Origin: JALHVH01 sp964585685
GTDB taxonomy: Bacteria; Acidobacteriota; Aminicenantia; Aminicenantales; Saccharicenantaceae
NCBI GenBank assembly: GCA_964585685.1
Contig: CAZPEP010000050.1
Location: 1-5,095, forward strand
Direction of reading: 5' to 3'
Length of the DNA: 5,095 nucleotides
Below the pieces are notes generated by a model. The model saw nothing but the letters and a program-made list of their open reading frames with translations. It did not search any database and was not told where the DNA came from. Position numbers and translations under genes: made by a program. Below, piece by piece: positions 5,034 through 5,095 of this stretch. Within the stretch, counting starts at the first letter, position 1; each line of letters opens with the position of its first letter.

Positions 5034-5095
5034 TTAAGATCGGATCGATCGAGATCGACTTCCCGGTCGTCCTCGCCGCCTTGGCGGGATACAGC
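5018..5095 (+). CDS. tRNA-dihydrouridine synthase (DusB-like), N-terminal end only, 3' end outside window
   Basis: The frame running off the right edge encodes LKIGSIEIDFPVVLAALAGY followed by S. This is the typical first strand and FMN-binding loop of Dus enzymes (IGxIEL...PVxLAPMAGxTD), here with AALAGYS in place of APMAGVT. Dus proteins are FMN-dependent TIM-barrel enzymes that reduce uridine to dihydrouridine in the tRNA D-loop. Only about 26 codons are visible, so the subtype is uncertain. No ATG or GTG lies upstream in frame after the TAA at 4976-4978. TTG at 5018 (9 nt after GGAG 5005-5008) and TTG at 5024 (6 nt after GGAAA) are the best starts; TTG at 5003 is too early. Both preferred starts lie inside repeat arm D. 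Confidence 0.7.
   Translation, partial: MVLRSLKIGSIEIDFPVVLAALAGYS

Noticed and set aside
1..5095. tRNA, rRNA, riboswitch, CRISPR array, toxin-antitoxin or defence cluster
   Set aside because: I looked for cloverleaf-like ends, regularly spaced direct repeats and known small-gene pairs and saw none. The only repeats are the inverted arms already listed, and their spacing is not regular.

Overview
The window is GC-rich bacterial DNA. It carries four confidently recognised genes, one poorly characterised gene, one truncated gene and a family of short palindromic repeats at gene boundaries. No gene is decisive for taxonomy. The GTP-type PEP carboxykinase, the exported M20D amidohydrolase and repeat arms reading ggggacacaataccaattt fit a free-living GC-rich bacterium, for example in the Acidobacteriota/Aminicenantes or deltaproteobacterial range. 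That placement is an impression from memory, not a proof.

Layout, left to right. (1) Positions 2-496 (+) hold the C-terminal end of a sensor histidine kinase, cut by the window edge. (2) Positions 511-600 are a nearly perfect 28-bp inverted repeat between convergent genes. (3) Positions 603-1210 (-) are a likely two-gene transcription unit: an unrecognised Trp-rich small protein, then a stand-alone Smr-domain protein whose TTG start overlaps the upstream stop (TTGA). (4) Positions 1211-1377 are mostly non-coding, with a possible promoter for that pair and one doubtful 25-codon ORF. (5) Positions 1378-2820 (-) encode an exported M20D (AbgB-like) amidohydrolase behind a near-consensus sigma-70 promoter. 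(6) From 2963 (+) a gene start with an ideal Shine-Dalgarno and an apparent signal peptide runs about 40 codons and ends at a single repeat arm (3082-3107). It looks like a truncated gene. (7) Positions 3122-4903 (-) are a complete GTP-dependent PEP carboxykinase (pckG). (8) Positions 4904-5017 form a divergent control region with a 12-bp palindrome, a TATAAT box and a decayed copy of the palindromic element. (9) From about 5018 (+) begins a tRNA-dihydrouridine synthase, cut by the right edge.

The genes do not form one pathway; this looks like ordinary chromosome with housekeeping functions (gluconeogenesis, tRNA modification, peptide or amide scavenging, signalling). The most interesting layer is the repeat family. 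Five arms with the same core sit at three gene boundaries: between two convergent genes, at the break of a truncated gene, and across the promoter, ribosome-binding site and start of dus. I see no transposase, CRISPR array, RNA gene, phage gene or defence cluster, and I do not claim a new multi-gene system.
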